Source: an uncultured Pseudomonadota bacterium
GTDB taxonomy: Bacteria; Pseudomonadota; Gammaproteobacteria; Steroidobacterales; Steroidobacteraceae
Direction of reading: 5' to 3'
DNA length: 57,936 nt
NCBI GenBank assembly: GCA_903839465.1
Contig: CAIMCI010000364.1
Location: 1 to 57,936, forward strand
The position numbers and the translations under genes were made by a program. The stretch's first letter is position 1. The number at the start of each line of letters is the position of its first letter. The notes under the pieces are model-generated. The model saw only the letters and a list, made by a program, of their open reading frames with translations, made no database searches and had not been told where the DNA came from. This document shows, one piece after another, positions 42,252 to 49,922 of this stretch.

Positions 42252-42342
42252 GGATCGAAACCCTAGCGGAAGGCGCCCGGTGAAGCCAGTGACCGTCTCG
42301 CATCGGCGACAGGCCGGGCTGCCGAACCGGGTGCCGTCATCC

Positions 42343-43128
42343 TCAGCGCTCCGGCCGGCCCGGGTCCAGGCGCCGATGCACGCCGGCCATGGCCGGCCGG
42401 ACGAACCGCCCGAGCAGTTCGCGCAGCGCGGCCTCCGAGTAGGTAAGCCCGTCGATCGTCGGCAACAGGCCATGCTCCGGTCCGGCCAGGACGTCGGCGA
42501 GGCGCGGCGCGAACTGGGTCGGGCCGGCATACGCGGTCAGGCCCGCCGCACGGAACTCCGCGGTCGCGCGCGGCGCATGGTCGGCGTCGGTGACGACGAT
42601 GACCCGCGTCAGGCCCGCGGTCCGAAGGAGCGCCGCCGAGTGCCGGGCATTGTCGTACGTATCGGTCGACGCATCTTCCACCCACCGCGCCTCGGTGCCC
42701 AGATCGCGCCGGAGGGTATTCGCCATCCCGGCCGCTTCGTCGCCGAATCCGGTGACGAGGATCGGCAGGTGCAGCCGCTTGGCGACGTGCGCCCCGTAGA
42801 CGAGCCGCGCGAGCGTGAGCGACAGGGGCGCTGCCGTGCCGCCGTACTCGGCGGCGTGGCTGTTCTTGCCGCCGCCGAGCACGGCGACCGCGTCGGCGGC
42901 CGGCGGGTGGTCGAGATCGAGCGCCGGTTCCGTTTGCGCGAGGTGCGCGAGACTCACGCCGACGACCGGCATGGACAGCAGGGCGAGCAGCGCAAGGCTC
43001 GCCGCCAGCAGGGCACCGCCGAGTCGCGGACGGCGCGCTCTGAGGTAAAGTCCGGCGACGGCCACGAGCAGCAGGCTCATGGGCGGCATGGCCAGGACGT
43101 GCAGCAGATGCTTGATCCCAAACAGCAT
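42343..43128 (-). CDS. YdcF family (DUF218) membrane-anchored protein
   Basis: 261 aa from the ATG at 43128. Two or three N-terminal membrane helices (MSLLLVAVAGLYL, ALLAASLALLALLSMPVVG) then a DUF218 domain: ADAVAVLGGG, LPILVTGFG, ASTDTYDNARHSAALL, and VIVVTDADHAPRA. ElyC/YdcF proteins are linked to envelope carbon-lipid metabolism; the reaction is unproven. The conserved S-x-x-T-x-x-N pattern (here ASTDTYDNA) is intact. Divergent from the GNAT gene. Confidence 0.87.
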   Translation of the reverse strand: MLFGIKHLLHVLAMPPMSLLLVAVAGLYLRARRPRLGGALLAASLALLALLSMPVVGVSLAHLAQTEPALDLDHPPAADAVAVLGGGKNSHAAEYGGTAAPLSLTLARLVYGAHVAKRLHLPILVTGFGDEAAGMANTLRRDLGTEARWVEDASTDTYDNARHSAALLRTAGLTRVIVVTDADHAPRATAEFRAAGLTAYAGPTQFAPRLADVLAGPEHGLLPTIDGLTYSEAALRELLGRFVRPAMAGVHRRLDPGRPER

Positions 43129-43211
43129 GGACGGAGATCCGCGGCGAGGCAGCCGGTATTGTGGCGGACTCGAGCGCCGATTGCCGGGTCGGCGGCCCGC
43201 GGCAGGGCGGC

Positions 43212-43766
43212 ATGAGCGCGGCCGAGCCACCGATCCGGTTGCGCGAGGCGGTGCCGGGGGACGCCGCGCCGCTTGCGGCGCTTGCCGCGCGGACCTTCGC
43301 CGCGACGTTCGCGGAGCTGACGCCGCCGGCGGACCTGGCGGCTTTCCTGGCCGAGACCTACGGCGTCCGGCAGCAGGGCGCCGAGATTGCCGACCCCGAC
43401 GTGATCACCGTGCTCGCCGTGAGCGGCGAGGCGATCGCAGGCTTCGTGCAGATACGCCGAGGTTCGCCGCCGCCGTGCGTTCCCGCGGACGGTGCCATCG
43501 AGCTCGGCCGGTTCTACGTCGATGACACGCACCACGGTCGGGGCGTGGCGGCCCGGCTGATGGAGGAAGCGCTCCGCCGCGCCGGCGAGTCCGGCGCCGC
43601 CGTGCTGTGGCTCGGCGTGTTCGAGCACAACGCCCGTGCCCGGCGGTTCTACGAGAAGTGGGGCTTCCGGCCCGCCGGCTCGCACGTCTTCATGGTGGGC
43701 GCCGACGCGCAGCGCGACCTGATCATGGCCCGCCCGGTCGGCGCCGGGCCCGCTAGCGCCGGCTAG
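43212..43766 (+). CDS. GNAT family N-acetyltransferase
   Basis: 184 aa from the ATG at 43212 (MSAAEPPIRLREAVPGDA). Acetyl-CoA loop DDTHHGRGVAARLMEEALRR, followed by WLGVFEHNARARRFYEKWGF and HVFMVGADAQRDLIM; this fits the PaiA-like spermidine/polyamine or protein acetyltransferase group, though the substrate is not determinable. The last codons (AGPASAG) come from a CTAGCGCCGG direct repeat. It overlaps the convergent membrane-protein gene by 4 bp. Confidence 0.88.
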   Translation: MSAAEPPIRLREAVPGDAAPLAALAARTFAATFAELTPPADLAAFLAETYGVRQQGAEIADPDVITVLAVSGEAIAGFVQIRRGSPPPCVPADGAIELGRFYVDDTHHGRGVAARLMEEALRRAGESGAAVLWLGVFEHNARARRFYEKWGFRPAGSHVFMVGADAQRDLIMARPVGAGPASAG

Positions 43767-44014
43767 CGCCGGCTAGTGTCCGTGGGCGGGTGCTGCCGGC
43801 GGTGCTCGCCCCGCAGCTGACGGGTGATCCCGCCATAGACGGCGAGGACGATGCCGACGGTGAGGATGCCGACCGCATAGTCCGGCCAGTAACCCGCGTA
43901 GAGCGCGATCGCGAGCGCCATCGCGCCGAGCAGCGCACCGAGCGACAGGCACGCGGCCGGTCGCGTTTCGTAAAGTGCGCGCGGCCACCAGATCTTGCGG
44001 GCAGGCGCTGTCAT
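43763..44014 (-). CDS. Small two-helix membrane protein
   Basis: 83 aa from the ATG at 44014. Two hydrophobic segments (AACLSLGALLGAMALAIALY and YAVGILTVGIVLAVYGGI) separated by GYWPD, with basic termini (KIWWPRALYETRP at the front, RGEHRRQHPPTDTSRR at the back). No family recognised beyond a generic small inner-membrane protein. It follows the pentapeptide-repeat gene by 7 bp on the same strand, so co-expression is likely. Confidence 0.65.
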   Translation of the reverse strand: MTAPARKIWWPRALYETRPAACLSLGALLGAMALAIALYAGYWPDYAVGILTVGIVLAVYGGITRQLRGEHRRQHPPTDTSRR

Positions 44015-44021
44015 GGCCTTG

Positions 44022-44405
44022 CTAGCGGACCGGTTCCGGCGACGGCCGCAGGCGCGTGCCGAGGCGGACCGACAGTTCGATCTCCGCCGGCGCGAAGTGG
44101 GCAGGGAAGTAGACGCCGGAGACATGCGCGGCGTGCAGGCTCGCGCCGTCTAGGCGGCAGCTGCGAAGGTCGAGGCCGCGCAGGTCCGCCTGGCGCAGGT
44201 AGCAGTTGCTGAGGTCGAGCGCCGACGGGTCCAGTTCCTTCAGATCCAGCCCGCGCAGGTTGCAGCCGGTGAGGTCGACCGACTCGCCGGCCGCGCGCCG
44301 CCGGTTGAACTCCTCCACGCGACCCTCGCGCAGCAAAAGGTACAGCGGCTCGGTGCTGGTTCGGGGTTTGCCGGAGGAACCCGTGCGCGGTTTGCCGCTG
44401 GTCAC
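44022..44405 (-). CDS. Pentapeptide repeat protein
   Basis: 127 aa, GTG start. After a basic, Ser/Thr-rich N-terminus (GKPRTGSSGKPRTS), residues 40-95 contain A(D/N)Lxx-type pentapeptide repeats: DLTGC-NLRGL-DLKEL, ALDLS-NCYLR-QADLR-GLDLR. The C-terminal FPAHFAPAEIELSVRLGTRLR segment matches a Pseudomonas-type group of pentapeptide proteins of unknown role. With about six coils, it is too short for a Qnr-like topoisomerase mimic. Confidence 0.82.
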   Translation of the reverse strand: MTSGKPRTGSSGKPRTSTEPLYLLLREGRVEEFNRRRAAGESVDLTGCNLRGLDLKELDPSALDLSNCYLRQADLRGLDLRSCRLDGASLHAAHVSGVYFPAHFAPAEIELSVRLGTRLRPSPEPVR

Positions 44406-44536
44406 GTCGGTGGTGTCCTTGTCATGGCGACGACCGTTTGGCCGCGGTGCACGCTATGGTACTGTGAAGCGCGCGGATTGCGAAAAGGGTGGGCCGTGGA
44501 CAGCCTCGCGCGCTGGCGGCCACGTAGGGGAGCGCG

Positions 44537-44956
44537 ATGACAACGACCGGGCACGGTGCGGTGGGGCACCATCAGGGCGGTTGCCTGTGTGGTGGCGTGC
44601 GCTACGAAGTTCGGGGTCCGCTGCGCGACGTGATCGCCTGCCACTGTTCGCAGTGCCGGCGGACGAGCGGCCACTTCGTGGCGGCGGCGGCCGCCTCGAC
44701 GGCCGACCTCCACTTCATCTGCGACGTCAGCCTGACCTGGTACGCGTCCTCGGCAGCGGCCGAGCGGGGCTTCTGCTCGACCTGCGGCTCGAACCTTTTC
44801 TGGCGGCCGACGACGCCCGAGGCCCACACCACGAGCATCATGGCCGGAACGCTCGACGTGCCGACCGGGTTGCGGGTGATCCGCCACATCTTCGTGGCCG
44901 ACAAGTCCGACTACTACGACATCGACGACGGCCTGCCGCAAGAGGCCGGCTGGTAG
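44537..44956 (+). CDS. GFA family protein (glutathione-dependent formaldehyde-activating fold)
   Basis: 139 aa; SD AGGGGAG lies 5 nt before the ATG. Zinc-binding cysteines follow the GFA pattern: CLCGGVRYEV (Cys16, 18), CHCSQCRRTSG (Cys35, 37, 40) and FCSTCGSNLFW (Cys80, 83). The fold was named for glutathione-dependent formaldehyde activation, but most members have no proven reaction. It stands alone between the pentapeptide gene (divergent) and a small exported-protein gene. Confidence 0.9.
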   Translation: MTTTGHGAVGHHQGGCLCGGVRYEVRGPLRDVIACHCSQCRRTSGHFVAAAAASTADLHFICDVSLTWYASSAAAERGFCSTCGSNLFWRPTTPEAHTTSIMAGTLDVPTGLRVIRHIFVADKSDYYDIDDGLPQEAGW

Positions 44957-45136
44957 GGACGGCGCACCGCGTCGCCGCGCGGCGCTGTCGGTGCGCCTTA
45001 CACCGGTGCGTGCGGGCCGCGAAGGACTGGCGCCAAGTCACTGATCGCTAACGACACGACCGGTCCGGCACGCGACTTGCATGCTGCATTGCATCAACGC
45101 ACAGACGCGCTGACACAGACACGGGGTACCGAACGG

Positions 45137-45442
45137 ATGAAGCGGGTGGCAGTAATCGGACTGATCTTCGTCGTCGGGCTCGTGCCGCTGGTCGGCGCCA
45201 CGGCCGGCTTCGACCCCGCGGCGATCCTCGACGGCCGTGCGTCGCGCCCGGGGCTCATCGCACGCAAGCCGCTGCTGCAGGCCATCCCCGCGGCCCGCGC
45301 GCTCGCGGCCCCGGACGCGCCTCGCGTGGACCCCTCGGTGCTCGCGACCTCGGCTCGCGCCCGGCTCGGCACCGCCCAGTGGCTGCTGCTCGCCGGCGTC
45401 ACGGCATTGCTCGGCGTCAATCGGCGGCGCCTGCCGCGCTGA
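45137..45442 (+). CDS. Small exported protein with C-terminal hydrophobic segment and Arg tail
   Basis: 101 aa from the ATG at 45137. N-terminal signal-like segment (VAVIGLIFVVGLVPLVGATAG); a middle part rich in Ala, Pro and Arg with no domain; and a C-terminal hydrophobic stretch WLLLAGVTALLGV followed by NRRRLPR. The tail architecture resembles bacterial C-terminal sorting signals (PEP-CTERM-like: hydrophobic then basic), but no PEP or LPxTG motif is present. Function unknown. Orthologues could not be recognised. Confidence 0.5.
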   Translation: MKRVAVIGLIFVVGLVPLVGATAGFDPAAILDGRASRPGLIARKPLLQAIPAARALAAPDAPRVDPSVLATSARARLGTAQWLLLAGVTALLGVNRRRLPR

Positions 45443-45448
45443 GTCGGG

Positions 45449-45464
45449 GCCGGCGCCCGCCGGC
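45449..45464 (+). repeat. Perfect hairpin GCCGGC-GCCC-GCCGGC
   Basis: A 6-bp perfect inverted repeat with a 4-nt loop starts 7 bp after the stop of the small exported-protein gene. No T-tract follows, so it may be a Rho-assisted terminator or simply a GC-rich palindrome. Confidence 0.35.
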
Positions 45465-45486
45465 TGCGGTCCGGGTTCCGCGCCGC

Positions 45487-45492
45487 TATAGT
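45487..45492 (+). promoter_or_regulatory. Candidate -10 box for the RidA gene
   Basis: TATAGT (5 of 6 with TATAAT) lies about 82 bp upstream of the RidA ATG in very GC-rich DNA. The -35 position at 17 bp reads CTGCGG, a poor match, so an activator-dependent or weak promoter is implied at best. Confidence 0.3.
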
Positions 45493-45573
45493 GGCCGCGG
45501 ATCGGACGCAGACCCTACGCACTGCGCGGCCTCGTCACGGGACACCCGCCGCGCGCCGCATCCCGGAGTACCC

Positions 45574-46026
45574 ATGACCCAGCGCCACGCCGGCTTTTTC
45601 CTCGTCGCCCTGCTGGCTTCCTGTCCGCTGCCCGCGGCCCCGCCGCAGTACCTGAACTCGCCACGCGCGGCGGGCTCGCTGCCGTTTTCCGAGGCGGTGC
45701 GCGTCGGCGACCTGCTGTTCCTGTCGGGCCAGATCGGCGTCCGGCCGGGGACCCTCAGTCTCGTGCCGGGCGGGCTCAAGGCCGAGACGGCGCAGATGAT
45801 GGACAACATCAAGGCGACGCTCGCCGACGCCGGGCTTGGCCTCGACGATCTCGTCAAGTGCACGGTGATGCTCGCCGACATGGCCGAGTGGCCGGCCTTC
45901 AACGAGGTGTATCGCGGCTACTTCCCGCATCATTTCCCGGCGCGCTCGGCCTTCGGGGCCACGGGTCTTGCGCTGGGGGCGCGCGTCGAGATGGAGTGCA
46001 TCGCCGCGACGCGCAGGCCGGACTGA
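45574..46026 (+). CDS. RidA family protein with lipoprotein signal
   Basis: 150 aa. The C-terminal 125 residues are a RidA/YjgF domain: SGQIGVRPGTLSLVPGG, MDNIKATLADAGLGLDDLVK, and RSAFGATGLALGARVEMECIA, where canonical RidA has a catalytic Arg in RxxV; this Arg (RVEMECIA) is present. Unlike cytosolic RidA (2-iminobutanoate deaminase), it begins with a signal peptide ending in lipobox LLASC (Cys17), so it is predicted to be an outer- or inner-membrane lipoprotein facing the periplasm. SD-like GGAG precedes the ATG. Confidence 0.85.
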   Translation: MTQRHAGFFLVALLASCPLPAAPPQYLNSPRAAGSLPFSEAVRVGDLLFLSGQIGVRPGTLSLVPGGLKAETAQMMDNIKATLADAGLGLDDLVKCTVMLADMAEWPAFNEVYRGYFPHHFPARSAFGATGLALGARVEMECIAATRRPD

Positions 46027-46069
46027 CCGGGCCGGCAGGCGTTGTGGCGCCCGCCGGTCCGTCTTCTGC

Positions 46070-46480
46070 TCAGTGCAGCAGGTCGGCCGGGATGTTGCCG
46101 CCGTTGGCGGCAAGCTTCTGCAGCACGGTCTGGTGCAGCCACATGTTCATCTGCGCCGAGTCCGCCATTTTCTCGGCAGGACAGGCGAGCTCGGTGGCGA
46201 GTTCCTTGCGTGCGGCGAAGCTGCTGTCGAGGCCCAGCAGTTTCATCAGATCGACAATCGACGTCCGCCAGTTGAGCTTCTCGGCGTTCTTGGCCGCGAG
46301 CGCCTCCAGCTGGCCGACGACGTCCACGACGCTGATGGCCGCCGGTGCGGCAGGGGCTGGCGCCGCGGCGGGGGCCGCGGGCTCCGCAACCGGTGCCGCT
46401 GCGGGTGCGGCGGCGGCCGGCGTCGCGGCGTGTGCCGAACCGAATCCCAGTTTGGACAGGATGTTGCTGAAGATGCTCAT
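46070..46480 (-). CDS. DUF3597 protein with Ala/Pro-rich linker
   Basis: 136 aa from ATG 46480, with AGGAGCG as the ribosome site. N-terminal helix MSIFSNILSKLGFGS, an Ala/Pro linker of about 32 residues (ATPAAAAPAAAPVAEPAA and onwards), then the DUF3597 helical domain: ISVVDVVGQLEALAAK, LNWRTSIVDLMKLLGLDSS, ELATELACPAEKMADSAQMNMWLH. The domain ends NGGNIPADLLH. It superficially resembles LysM-associated KLLGLD-type helices. Function unknown. Probably soluble and cytoplasmic. Confidence 0.8.
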   Translation of the reverse strand: MSIFSNILSKLGFGSAHAATPAAAAPAAAPVAEPAAPAAAPAPAAPAAISVVDVVGQLEALAAKNAEKLNWRTSIVDLMKLLGLDSSFAARKELATELACPAEKMADSAQMNMWLHQTVLQKLAANGGNIPADLLH

Positions 46481-46618
46481 CGGCGCTCCTAACGAAAGAT
46501 CACGAACCGTGCTGGCGGCCGTCGTCGGGTCCGCGCCGACGTTATAACAAGATATCGGCGACAGCATCGTGAACGTCTGTCGAGACGGTCCAGTACCGTC
46601 GACGGTCCGGCCTGCGCC

Positions 46619-47038
46619 TCAGGGCAGGGCGGCAAGGTCGGGTTCAAGCCAGCCGAGCCGCGCCGCCGGCGACAGCAGGCGCTCCCGGCTGTAGTAGCGA
46701 AACGGCAGATCGCGGGCGCCCAGTCGGTCGATCATCGTCTTTGCCAGTTCGTCGACGGGCCGGCGGCGGTCGGCGTGCTGCACGAAGTCGTCGATGACGT
46801 GGACGTAGAAACGGGTGATCGTCTCGTGGTATCCCGACGTCGGCGTGTTCGCAACGCCCGATGCGACGTTATAGGCCCCGATCCGCGACCGCAGCAGGGC
46901 CAGGGCCTCTGGCGGGGAATGGCGCAGCGCATGCCACAGACCCGCCTTGAGATGGGCTTCGTGGGTCCACTGCTCGCGCGGCAGCGTGCAGTCGAGTAGT
47001 CCGGCCACGATCGCGTCGACATCGGTCGTCGTCGACAT
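46619..47038 (-). CDS. Conserved small protein with WTHEAHL motif, function unknown
   Basis: 139 aa; the ATG at 47038 is supported by GGGGAG 9 nt upstream, and the frame continues further upstream without coding character. Features: EQWTHEAHLKAGLWHALRH (22-40) and GVANTPTSGYHETITRFYVHVI (61-82), which recur in a widespread family of short bacterial proteins without assigned function; the conserved His residues (His26, His29, His71) could form a metal or catalytic site. Single-domain, all-helical. Confidence 0.72.
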   Translation of the reverse strand: MSTTTDVDAIVAGLLDCTLPREQWTHEAHLKAGLWHALRHSPPEALALLRSRIGAYNVASGVANTPTSGYHETITRFYVHVIDDFVQHADRRRPVDELAKTMIDRLGARDLPFRYYSRERLLSPAARLGWLEPDLAALP

Positions 47039-47276
47039 CCGCAGGAACTCCCCTGTTTGCGTGCGGGCCGAAGGATCGCTCGCCCGGCTCCACTCTCCGG
47101 TTGCGTGCGGGTTTTTGCACTGGACGCGGAGATTTTCGCACCACGACGTGTGCCCCGTCACCGGCAGTGGTAGCGTTGCGCTCATCCCGCCCTGCAACGA
47201 GTAGTCCACTGATGGCCTGTCGCGTCCGTCCGTCCGCTTGCGCCGCCATACGCCGAACCTGCGACGGTGGCCGATC

Positions 47277-47732
47277 GTGAGCCGGTCGCTGGCCGCGCTT
47301 CGCACCGCGCCGGCGGCCGTGCTCGTCCTCGGCTTCGGCGGGTTGCTGCCCTTCGTCCTCCTCGCGCTCTTCGCCGCGTTCCGGCCGGAGCACGGCTACG
47401 CGTACTTCATCGCAACGCTGGCGCAATATGCCGCCGTGATCTGTTCCTTTGTCGGTGCGCTGCAATGGGCCTATGCCGTTCGTGACGATGCCCGGGGGGG
47501 CGAGGCGTGGCTGCGCTACGGTTTCAGCGTCATCCCGGGCCTGGGCGGCTGGCTGGCACTGCAGACTCCGGTGTGGACGGCACTTCGCCTGCAGGCGGCG
47601 TTGCTCGTGCTCTGCCTGGCGGTCGAGACCCGCCTGCCGTCGAAAGCGCACCCGCCGGCGTGGCTTGCGCCGCTGCGCTACGCGCTGACGCTGGTGGCGG
47701 CACTGTCTCTTGCGGCCGCCAGTGTCGCCTGA
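47277..47732 (+). CDS. DUF3429 membrane protein
   Basis: 151 aa from the GTG at 47277. Five membrane segments; DUF3429 markers are the first helix VLVLGFGGLLPFV, YAAVICSFVGALQWAYAV, and RYGFSVIPGLGGWLAL. Function unknown; members are widespread in Alpha- and Gammaproteobacteria. The stop is inside the start region of the SDR gene, indicating coupled translation. Divergent from the WTHEAHL gene across 238 bp. Confidence 0.82.
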   Translation: MSRSLAALRTAPAAVLVLGFGGLLPFVLLALFAAFRPEHGYAYFIATLAQYAAVICSFVGALQWAYAVRDDARGGEAWLRYGFSVIPGLGGWLALQTPVWTALRLQAALLVLCLAVETRLPSKAHPPAWLAPLRYALTLVAALSLAAASVA

Positions 47733-48465
47733 GGCACCCGCGGCCGACGGTGGCGTCGCCGTCGTCATCGGCGCCGGCGGCGCGATCGGGGCGGCGCTGC
47801 TGCGCGGGCTTCTCGACGACCCGCGCTACCCGCGGGTCGTGGCGTTTGCCCGCCGACCGGCCGACCTGCCGGAGGGGCTGGCCGCCGCCGGCTACCTCGA
47901 CCTCGAAGACGAGGCGAGCATCGAGGCTGCGGCGGCTCTCGCCGCCCCGGTCGGAACCGTGCGCCTCGTCATCTGCGCTACGGGGTTGTTGCACGATCAA
48001 TCGATCGATCCCGAGAAACACTGGTCGGCGATCCGTGCGGCCTCGATGGCCCGTGCCTTCGCGGTCAATGCCACGGGCCCGGCGCTCGTCGCTCGCGCCT
48101 TTCTGCCGCTCCTGCCGCGCGCGGGTCGCAGTGTGTTCGCGGCCCTCTCGGCGCGGGTCGGCAGCATCGAGGACAACCGGCGCGGCGGCTGGTACGCCTA
48201 TCGTGCCTCCAAGGCCGCGCTCAACATGCTGCTGAAGAATTTCGCCATCGAGCTTGCCCGCCGCGCGCCCGGGGCGATCTGCGTCGGCCTGCATCCGGGC
48301 ACCGTCGACTCGGCGCTGTCCCGGCCGTTCCAGGCCGGCGTGCCGGCCGCGCAGCTTTTCAGTCCCGCGCAATCGGCGGCACACCTGCTGCGCGTGCTCG
48401 ACGGCCTCGGGCCCCGGCACAGCGGCGGCGTGTACGCCTGGGACGGCGAGCGGGTGCCCCCGTGA
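47722..48465 (+). CDS. Short-chain dehydrogenase/reductase (C-factor-like)
   Basis: 247 aa from the GTG at 47722 (a TTG at 47710 would add four residues). Rossmann start VVIGAGGAIGAALL (glycine motif about 16-23), Asn116 in the NATGP segment, Ser143 and the Y-x-x-x-K pair Tyr160/Lys164 (YRASK), so the catalytic set is complete. LHPGTVDSALSRPF and the absence of a cofactor-loop Asp in the early beta-strand resemble the CsgA/C-factor subgroup. Substrate unknown. Confidence 0.87.
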   Translation: MSPEAPAADGGVAVVIGAGGAIGAALLRGLLDDPRYPRVVAFARRPADLPEGLAAAGYLDLEDEASIEAAAALAAPVGTVRLVICATGLLHDQSIDPEKHWSAIRAASMARAFAVNATGPALVARAFLPLLPRAGRSVFAALSARVGSIEDNRRGGWYAYRASKAALNMLLKNFAIELARRAPGAICVGLHPGTVDSALSRPFQAGVPAAQLFSPAQSAAHLLRVLDGLGPRHSGGVYAWDGERVPP

Positions 48466-48520
48466 GCCGTCGAATTCCCGTCAACTCCCCATCGGCTCCC
48501 TAACTGACCGGAGACTCGTC

Positions 48521-49078
48521 ATGCAAAAGCTGTTTCGTCTGCGCCCGTCGGTCGCCGCCCTCGCACTCGGCATCTGCTACGCCTCGGGCGCGCTGGCAGG
48601 CGACTGCCCGGCGTTTCTCGATCACGACTTCGCGCGTCTTCGCTCGAGCGAGAAGGTCAACCTGTGCAAGGCCTATGCGGGCAAGCCCCTGCTGATCGTC
48701 AACACCGCCAGTCACTGTGGTTACACGCCGCAGTTCAAGGCGCTGGAAGCCGTACACGAGAAATACGCCCCGCGCGGACTGGTCGTCGTCGGCTTCCCGT
48801 CGAATGACTTCCATCAGGAGGCCGACGACGCCGCCGAGACGGCTGAAGTCTGCTACGGCAACTACGGCGTCAAGTTCACGATGCTGGCCGCCAGTGCCGT
48901 GAAGGGCGCGGACGCGAATCCGGTGTTCCGCGAGCTCGGCCGGCAGACGCAGGCACCGAAGTGGAATTTCAACAAGTACCTGGTCAAGCCCGACGGGACG
49001 GTAGCCAAGTACTTCGACAGCACGGTAACCCCGGACTCGCCGGAGTTCACGCGCGCGATCGAGGCACTGCTCAAGTAG
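48521..49078 (+). CDS. Exported glutathione peroxidase-like thiol peroxidase
   Basis: 185 aa with a signal peptide (SVAALALGICYASGALAG, cleavage near 27), so it acts in the periplasm. The peroxidatic Cys66 lies in NTASHCGYTPQF; KWNFNKYLV supplies the conserved Trp and Asn. The segment that usually reads CNQFGxQEP is SNDFHQEAD here: the tetrad Gln is replaced by Asp, and the neighbouring Cys by Ser, so any resolving thiol must come from elsewhere (for example Cys92-region cysteines). Likely uses thioredoxin-like donors. Its 3' end overlaps the convergent methyltransferase gene by 8 bp. Confidence 0.87.
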   Translation: MQKLFRLRPSVAALALGICYASGALAGDCPAFLDHDFARLRSSEKVNLCKAYAGKPLLIVNTASHCGYTPQFKALEAVHEKYAPRGLVVVGFPSNDFHQEADDAAETAEVCYGNYGVKFTMLAASAVKGADANPVFRELGRQTQAPKWNFNKYLVKPDGTVAKYFDSTVTPDSPEFTRAIEALLK

Positions 49079-49922
49079 CGGCGGCTGCCCCTCGCGCGGA
49101 GGAGGAAGGCTGGGCTTCGGGCTTTCGGGCGATCACGTTGAAGGCCTCCACCTGGCCGAGGTCATCGGTCGGGTGGACGGTCTCGCCGTGGGCGTTTTCG
49201 AGCAGCAGCGGGGCGGGTTCGAATCCGGCTGCCAAGAGGTCGAGGACCTGCCTCCCGAGCGTCGTGTAATGGACCAGGAGCGCGAAGTCGTGGGCGGAGA
49301 ACGGCGCGACTTCCCAGCCCTCGCCGCGGACCCGACGCCGTCGGTTGCGGGCATAGGCGAGGTAGCGGCGCGGGTAGCGCCAGAGCCAGCGCAGGGTCTC
49401 GATGGCAAAGCGGTTCTGCGCCGGCCCCGGTAGGGCGTAGTTCCACGGTCTCTCACGGGCATGCGGGCCGCTGAGGTTGAGCGTCGAGAACCAGAAGTGG
49501 CCGCCCGGGCGCAGCACCCGGTGCGCCTCCGAGAGGATCCGTGCGCGGCCCTCGCGGTCAACGGCATCGATCCCCATGAAGCTGAAGACGACAAGGCCGA
49601 AACGGTCCGCTGCGAACGCCGAGAGATCGCGCGCATCGCCGAGGCGGATGTCGGCATCCGGATAGCGTTGCCGCGTCGATTCGACCATCGGTGCCAGGTA
49701 GTCGATGCCCACGTAGTCGGTGCTGAGGTTTCGCAGCAGCGGAACGGCGCGTCCCGCACCGACCCCGAGTTCGAGGATGGGCAGGCCGCGGACGCGGGGC
49801 GCGAGCCGGCCGTAGGCCGCTACCTCGCCGGCGTCCGTGAAGCCCTCGAGCGAACGCAGCCAGTCGTGGGACTCGGCCAGCGACCACGTCGAGCGGTTCA
49901 TCGTGTCTTGAGGATTGAGCAT
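49071..49922 (-). CDS. Class I SAM-dependent methyltransferase
   Basis: 283 aa (an internal ATG at 49901 is an alternative start). SAM-binding motif I is LPILELGVGAGRAVPLLR; DIRLGDARDLSAFAADRFG gives motif II; LRPGGHFWFSTLN is the post-motif region typical of Methyltransf_11/25 enzymes. The C-terminal RRYLAYARNRRRRVRGEGWEV region is unusual. Substrate unknown; it could act on a small molecule or lipid. The interval upstream (about 455 bp) is gene-poor. Confidence 0.87.
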   Translation of the reverse strand: MLNPQDTMNRSTWSLAESHDWLRSLEGFTDAGEVAAYGRLAPRVRGLPILELGVGAGRAVPLLRNLSTDYVGIDYLAPMVESTRQRYPDADIRLGDARDLSAFAADRFGLVVFSFMGIDAVDREGRARILSEAHRVLRPGGHFWFSTLNLSGPHARERPWNYALPGPAQNRFAIETLRWLWRYPRRYLAYARNRRRRVRGEGWEVAPFSAHDFALLVHYTTLGRQVLDLLAAGFEPAPLLLENAHGETVHPTDDLGQVEAFNVIARKPEAQPSSSARGAAAAT

